Under the pieces are notes generated by a model that was given only the letters and a program-made list of their open reading frames with translations, was not told where the DNA came from and made no database searches. From positions 15,686,001 to 15,750,000 of the forward strand of contig CP075495.1 of NCBI GenBank assembly GCA_021613535.1: a stretch of DNA of 64,000 nucleotides, given 5' to 3'. The position numbers were made by a program, and so were the translations under genes. The first letter of the stretch is position 1, and each line of letters starts with the position of its first letter. Shown in pieces: positions 58,666 through 64,000 of the stretch. Source of the DNA: Adineta vaga (taxonomy: Eukaryota > Rotifera).

Positions 58666-59881
58666 TCGTTTATATTTCGAGAACTGTTCGATAAACAATA
58701 TATACATTTTTAATTTGCAGTTCAACTGATTGTAATGAGAATTAGTTTTTCTTTTCTTTGCATAAAAAATATGTTGAACGAATATCGTTAATTTGCTGTT
58801 TGAACTTATATAAACTTTGCATTATCTACTTCTAGATTTATGCTATTGGAGACTGTTGATTTTATGAGAATAGAATAATACCATATATTGGTGTTACTTT
58901 CACAGAACAAAAAGAGATATCCTTCAACTATAAATCTAATGAACAAGTTTTATAAATGCTGATAAAATAATTGTTTAAGAAAGATCATTTGAAACTTTTA
59001 ATGACATAGGTGACATTGTATTTTTCTTTTCTGCAGTCAGAAAAGACAAGTTTCATCTTTCAACAACAGAGTAGCAAGAAGGAAGAATAGCACAATCGTT
59101 TATTATGACTATGTATTTGAAAGTAAGTTTTTCTCTTTCAATTGTATTATTTTAGGTTGTTCATACGATGAATTAATGATCATTGATTTAAAATGTATTG
59201 TACAATCCATACCCATTGTTGATTATTCATACAATTTAAAAGCTACTATAATCGAGGATCACTTGAATATATTAGACATTTCCTTATGATTACATTTTTT
59301 AGTCAATATAAGGAAAAGATCACAAACAGAACTGTTATAAATAAAAAGAGTTTGAATATGAATGTATATGAAATAGATTTATTTATTTTCTTTCTAGAGT
59401 AGTTCTAGTATATACTGTATGAATTGATATCGAAAGAAAAAGATTGTTGATCATAAACCGAATGGAAGTAAATAGAAAAAAAGTATTTTTGTCGGTTTTT
59501 TTATTATTAAAAAGAATCAACTAATGGATGATTTATTAAACATATAAAAAGAAAGAATGAATCGTGAACAAATTAGATTTCACATATATATTGGTAAAAT
59601 ATTGAGACTTGAATTATATTTTTGTCAATTTTCGGTATATTGTCTCTATTTCTAAGTGTCTATAACTGTGTTGTTTTTTAAGTACGTATATTTATTTTCC
59701 ATCACTAATTTATAATAAATTTTCAATAGCTGATATTTGCGAAATAATATTCTGGTTTGTCCAATTTTTAATAATTTATTATATAAATCTAATTGATTTT
59801 CGTAGAAGAATTTTCAATACAGTTATTAAACCAGCTTAGAATTCAAATTATAGAAAATTTTTCTTGATGAAAAATCTTTTT
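58666..59881. other. Intergenic sequence
   Basis: AT-rich. No gene supported. Confidence 0.35.
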
Positions 59882-60206
59882 TTATTCAATAATAACGAAC
59901 AAACACTTTCTGATCGAATTTTTGTATAATAAGAATAAATATCTTTTTTCTATTAGAAATTTCATAGTAATCAACAGTTTCAATTGAATATTCTCATTGA
60001 TTCTTTGAAGAAAACAATACTTTCGACTTAAGGAGAATGTGCTGTAGATAAAATATGGTCCCATTCTCATCCACTTTCACATGACAATCAATTTTTCTTC
60101 TATTGTTTATTCGTTGATTTGAAATAAAAACTTTAGTTATTCCTAAACTATAATCATCAATATATAAAGTAAAAGAATTTCGACATCGCCACATATAAAA
60201 CGTACG
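59882..60206 (-). pseudogene. Unknown coding-like frame with one internal TGA
   Basis: MWRCRNSFTLYIDDYSLGIT...KIDCHVKVDENGTIFYLQH...SKNQ is followed by TGA, and the same frame goes on with EYSIETVDYYEISNRKKIFI to a terminal stop. The coherent composition on both sides of the TGA suggests a former gene with one nonsense change. Family not recognised. Confidence 0.3.
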
Positions 60207-60718
60207 TGATATTCTTTAAACAATTGACTATTTTATCATGCATAGATCTTATGATGGCTTCCTTTCTCTCTCGAAATTTAATGTTTAATAAACAGATATA
60301 TTCTTTTGTCCAATTATAAAATTATTTTCGTGCATAATTATCAAAAGAATTGATTTACATCATTATTAGTTAAATTAAATATTCAATTCATGTAGTTAGA
60401 TCAATTCAACAAATACATCTATGATAAATAACACGAAATATTATTTAATTAATATTATTGAAGAGAAAAAAAAGCACGAGTTTAAATATTCGAATTTTGT
60501 CTAGAACACATATTTGATACTTCCTATCTTTTCTTCTTCTTCCTTTTCTATTCATCAAAAGTTTTACTGCAGAAAATATAAATACAAATTAGTTAACGAT
60601 GATGAATTAAAGTTTCTATTGAATTATAAAAAAAAACGAAAATAAATCTTCCTAATAATCAATTCTATGTCTTGTCAATCATTAAAATCTTTATTCAAAA
60701 ACAAATCTTGTCTTTTAA
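60207..60718. other. Intergenic sequence
   Basis: 3' flank of the F-box gene. No feature supported. Confidence 0.35.
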
Positions 60719-62516
60719 TCACCACCATATATATAAATTTAAACGTTGATCATCAAAAATGGTTTTACAATCTCTTGGTAAAAGTTTTGATTTAATTAAT
60801 TTACTAACATAATGTGATTCTTTTCCATCACAACTAAAACATAATAATTTTAAATGACGAGTATTTATATTATTTTTATCTAATAAATATTGTAAAATTA
60901 ATTGTATCTGTGATAATTCTGTTGATGTTTTAATATATTGTAAATGAGGAAATAATTTAATTATTAATTCAATATTTTGTAATGTACATTTACCATATCC
61001 ATCAAGTGATATCGATTGAAATCTTATTGTATGAACATTCGACATATATGATAATAATTCACACATTTTTAAAAGACATAAATGATCACATAGAATTTCA
61101 AGAATTTTAATTTGTTTTAAAAATAAAATATGACGAAGATTATTGATAATTATCATATCATTTATAGAAATTTTATGTTCTAAAGTTAATTTAATAATAT
61201 TTGGAAAATAATAAATATTTTTATCAATTGAATTTAAATTTGTAATTTCAATATGTTTAACAGAATTGAAATTTATTTGAGAATTATTTAAATTAATTCT
61301 TTTATTTAATTGTTTACATAAACGATATTTTTTTCTTCTAAAATAAATTTAAAAAAGAAATCTTTTAATCATTATTTGATTATTATAATTACCTAAATGG
61401 ATTTATTGAATAAAAGATTAAGTTATGTTGATATTTTGTTGAATAAGTACAAAATTGAAAAAACCATTGTCGTTTAGTCCAAAATAAAGAATTCAAAAGT
61501 TTTATTTCTTGTTTAATTAGTATATCGGTAGGTAAACATATTCTACATTTAATATCGAAAATTTCTAATTTTGGTAAAGATAAAGATAGGAATTTTTCCC
61601 ATCTATTAGCTTTGAGAAATTCTTTATCGTCAGAAAGACGTAAGAATTGAATAGAAGAACAATAATTAATTAAGAATAGTTCTAAATCATTAAATGTTAC
61701 ACTACCATATAATTTAAAAGATACATGTGTTAACTGATTTCGAATAGGATAAGGAGATTTTAATATAAAATTCGTTTTATTCCATATACATGTTGAAAGA
61801 TGTTGAAGATTAGGAAGATATAATAATAATGTACTTAATTCATTAAATCCTAATCCATGATCGATAATTAAATATTCAATTGAACTATATTGATTTAAAG
61901 TTAATGGTAAGATTTTTCTCGGAAATTTTCTTGATAATGATAATTTACAATATCGTAATGAAGTTAAACGAAATATTTGTTTATAAATAAAATCAATATT
62001 TTCAATTGCATTTATAGTTGAAAGATTTAATGAAGAAAGATTTGGTAAGAAAATTAATTGTTCAATTATATCTTTTATTTCTATTGATCTAATAGTTTCA
62101 ATAATAAGTGTTTGAAGTGATGTCATTTGTGAAAAGATAAATGTATTTTTATCGAACATAAAATAATTTGAAATTCGAAAAATATCAATTCGTTGTTTAT
62201 TTGGTTGAATTATATCTTCATTATAACAATTGAATGTTGTTTCAGACATTAAAAATAAATTGATTGTTAATGGAAAAGTTGATTTGATAAGAAAAGAACG
62301 AAATCGATAATTAAGATTGAAGAAACGTTCATAAATATGATAAAAATTAAGATAATCAAATATTTCATAGATAAGTTCATTGGCAAGATGTTCGAATTGT
62401 GTAATACTAAAAGATTTTATTAGCTCATTTGTTGTTAATGTTAAGAATCGTTTTCGATCATTTGTTTCATGAAAATTATCAAAACTTTTACTTCGTTGAC
62501 GTTTCTTTTGTTCCAT
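60719..62516 (-). CDS. F-box/leucine-rich protein, intact, two exons
   Basis: Exons 61393-62516 and 60719-61337 (55-bp intron) give 580 residues. The N terminus is basic (KKRQRSKSFDNFHETNDRKR). An F-box follows at about residues 40-80 (FEHLANELIYEIFDYLNFYH). The rest is a long run of irregular leucine-rich segments (FRISNYFMFDKNTFIFSQ, LPNLSSLNLST, SLRYCKLSLSR, YSSIEYLIIDHG), ending NLYIWW. By family it would be the substrate arm of an SCF ubiquitin ligase; targets are unknown. It is the intact relative of the broken copy at 52190-54072 (opposite strand) and of the fragment at 29134-29480. Confidence 0.9.
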
Positions 62517-63266
62517 TGAAAATGATCGAAAATATTTGAATGAAAATTAAGATTTAGAAAAGAAAAGAAAAGAAAAGAAATCATCCACGTTTTATCTGTT
62601 CACGTCTGTGATAGTTTTAGAGAGAGTGAAAAGAAAATATTTTATATTCTTCGTCGATGAATCATTTACAGTTCATAAAAATCATTAGTTATTTCTAATA
62701 AGACCAATCGAATTAAAATAAATCGACATTTGAAATCATCAAGATAATCAATATGGAACAATTTTGTTCATTCAATATAAAACTTTGTATTCTTTTTATT
62801 TCTCCTTTCTAAAAATTTGTCTTGATTTTATTTGAACGAGAGACAATGTATATTCATTAATTATAAGAAGATTTAATCATATGAAAACATAGTTTTCTAA
62901 TCCACCGGTAAAATTTCAGTTAGTTGTTACAATAAGCTTTATGAACGTTGTTTTCTATATGTATACATTGTATTACAGTCTTAGACGCACCTATGAAATC
63001 TGATAGGAATCAACATCGAACTGCTGATCGACTTCGAAATGAATCAAGTGAATCTATTTGAAGTGATGTTAATTGACGAATGTTTTGATACTTTTTTAAA
63101 GTTAAGTTTAATATCAATATTGAACAAAAAAAAGAATAGGAAGAGAATCGTTTAATGTTTAATAAAAATACTCTTTACAGATCTTTTTTTCTCATCACTT
63201 TTGATCGAGATTCTTCTTTGTTACTATGTTGATTTTTGTTTTGCTTTTCTATCTTCATAAAGATCT
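62517..63266. other. Intergenic sequence
   Basis: A (TTTTC)n run lies just upstream of the F-box start, near 62557-62580. No gene seen until the acyl-CoA synthetase fragment. Confidence 0.35.
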
Positions 63267-63428
63267 TCATGTCCAAGCTTCTGTTACTACTACTTTAATT
63301 CGTTGTGGTGTTTCAAATCCAGTGTTTTTACAAGTTGTTTGAACTTCTTTAAGAACTAAATCTATAAATGCATCATCATCAACTAGTTTTTGCCAATCTC
63401 TTTCTCCAAAATGATTTTCAGTAAAATT
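63267..63428 (-). pseudogene. Severed exon of a long-chain acyl-CoA synthetase (ACSL3/4-like)
   Basis: After a TTTTTAG acceptor the minus strand reads NFTENHFGERDWQKLVDDDA, then LVLKEVQTTCKNTGFETPQR and IKVVVTEAWT, then TGA. In ACSL3/4 proteins the segment ends WTPETGLVTD and continues for about 40 residues, so this copy is cut right after Trp-Thr. No neighbouring exon is visible within 500 bp upstream. It is a fragment or a truncated 3' end. Confidence 0.55.
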
Positions 63429-64000
63429 CTAAAAAGAAGAAAAAAAACGAAGAAATTAAACCTTTTCAATACTTATATCGACTTAGTTTTGCAGTTGGAT
63501 AAATCAATGCAACTGTGTATTCTGATGAAGCTGACGTACATAAACAATATAAAATTGATTTCAATCTCATTGTTATTTGTAACATTATACAGATAAACAT
63601 ATTTCGTTTTTCATTTACTTATTTATCTTACAAATGAGTCGTTTAACTTCATTTCAACAGCACACGTTTTATATTGCTGAACGGTTTTTTTTCCCCTTAG
63701 CTATTCACTTTGATATGTATAGGAATAAATTGAAATTGTTTTCAAATTGACGAATAAAAAGATCGAGGAAATGTTGATTGTCGAGTGAAAGTGTGAATGA
63801 AATTTGGATCAAGTTTCATAAAAACTGAAGAAAAAAGTTTTATTGAGAAGAAGATCCTTAATAGTATAAAAAGAAAAAGAAAACATATATAGTTATAATA
63901 AAATACAGTTTAAAAGTGGAAGCAGGATACATGATTTTATTTGAAGAAAACAAAAGGAAAAGAAGAGAATTGTTCATGTTTAATAAAAATACTTTTTAAA
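63429..64000. other. Edge region with a duplicated 3' flank
   Basis: ATGTTTAATAAAAATACTTTTTA at the window end (preceded by GGAAAAGAAGAGAATTG) repeats the sequence at about 63135-63178 (ATGTTTAATAAAAATACTCTTTA), just downstream of the acyl-CoA synthetase fragment. A second, perhaps complete, copy may start beyond the edge. Confidence 0.45.

Overview
The window looks like nuclear DNA of a small invertebrate, most likely a bdelloid rotifer. It is strongly AT-rich. Most introns are only 47-70 bp, with GT..AG ends and a TTTTAG-type acceptor. It carries several divergent rhodopsin-like receptors of the kind greatly expanded in bdelloids, F-box/leucine-rich genes, a decayed Penelope-like retroelement and short GTGTGGG tracts that resemble the bdelloid telomere unit. 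The species assignment is inference; nothing in the sequence proves it. All exon joins below were worked out by eye from splice signals and frame continuity.

Layout. 0-8.5 kb: two receptor genes (560-1402 and 6953-7966, minus), a tRNA-Phe, a possible gene fragment and several short GT-rich hairpin repeats. 9.5-12.8 kb: a three-exon phosphoglucomutase-2 gene and a two-exon KH-domain gene, both minus. 13.7-17 kb: a two-exon receptor and a nuclear hormone receptor broken by one extra T. 17.2-19.3 kb: two decayed copies of an RBR-type ubiquitin ligase. 20.4-24.5 kb: an unknown three-exon gene, the mitochondrial ATP synthase subunit b gene and a fourth receptor. 25-31.7 kb: gene fragments (SDR 3' end, WD40, F-box) and a 2.4-kb inverted-repeat element. 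31.7-35.2 kb: an F-box gene on the minus strand whose leucine-rich repeats are each a separate 84-nt exon, repeated about 17 times together with a 57-nt intron. A simple ORF scan misses it completely. 37.5-40.4 kb: a 2.9-kb inverted-repeat element (hAT-like ends) that carries another element and a long palindrome. 41.2-44 kb: a divergently transcribed SDR dehydrogenase and cytochrome P450, followed by a piece of ATP synthase b pseudogene. 46-50.6 kb: a membrane-protein gene split by a 178-bp MITE and an eight-exon septin with two possible first exons. 52-62.5 kb: two F-box/leucine-rich paralogues facing each other, one intact and one broken, with a dead Penelope-like element between them. The right edge holds a severed piece of a long-chain acyl-CoA synthetase gene.

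The working genes cover unrelated cell tasks: sugar-phosphate metabolism, ATP synthesis, retinoid/steroid-type and oxidative metabolism, cytoskeleton, chemosensing and ubiquitin targeting. The broken pieces share a pattern. Several are fragments of genes that also occur intact in the window (SDR, ATP synthase b, F-box), so local duplication followed by decay and element insertion has shaped this stretch. The most unusual item is the exon-by-exon amplified F-box/LRR gene.
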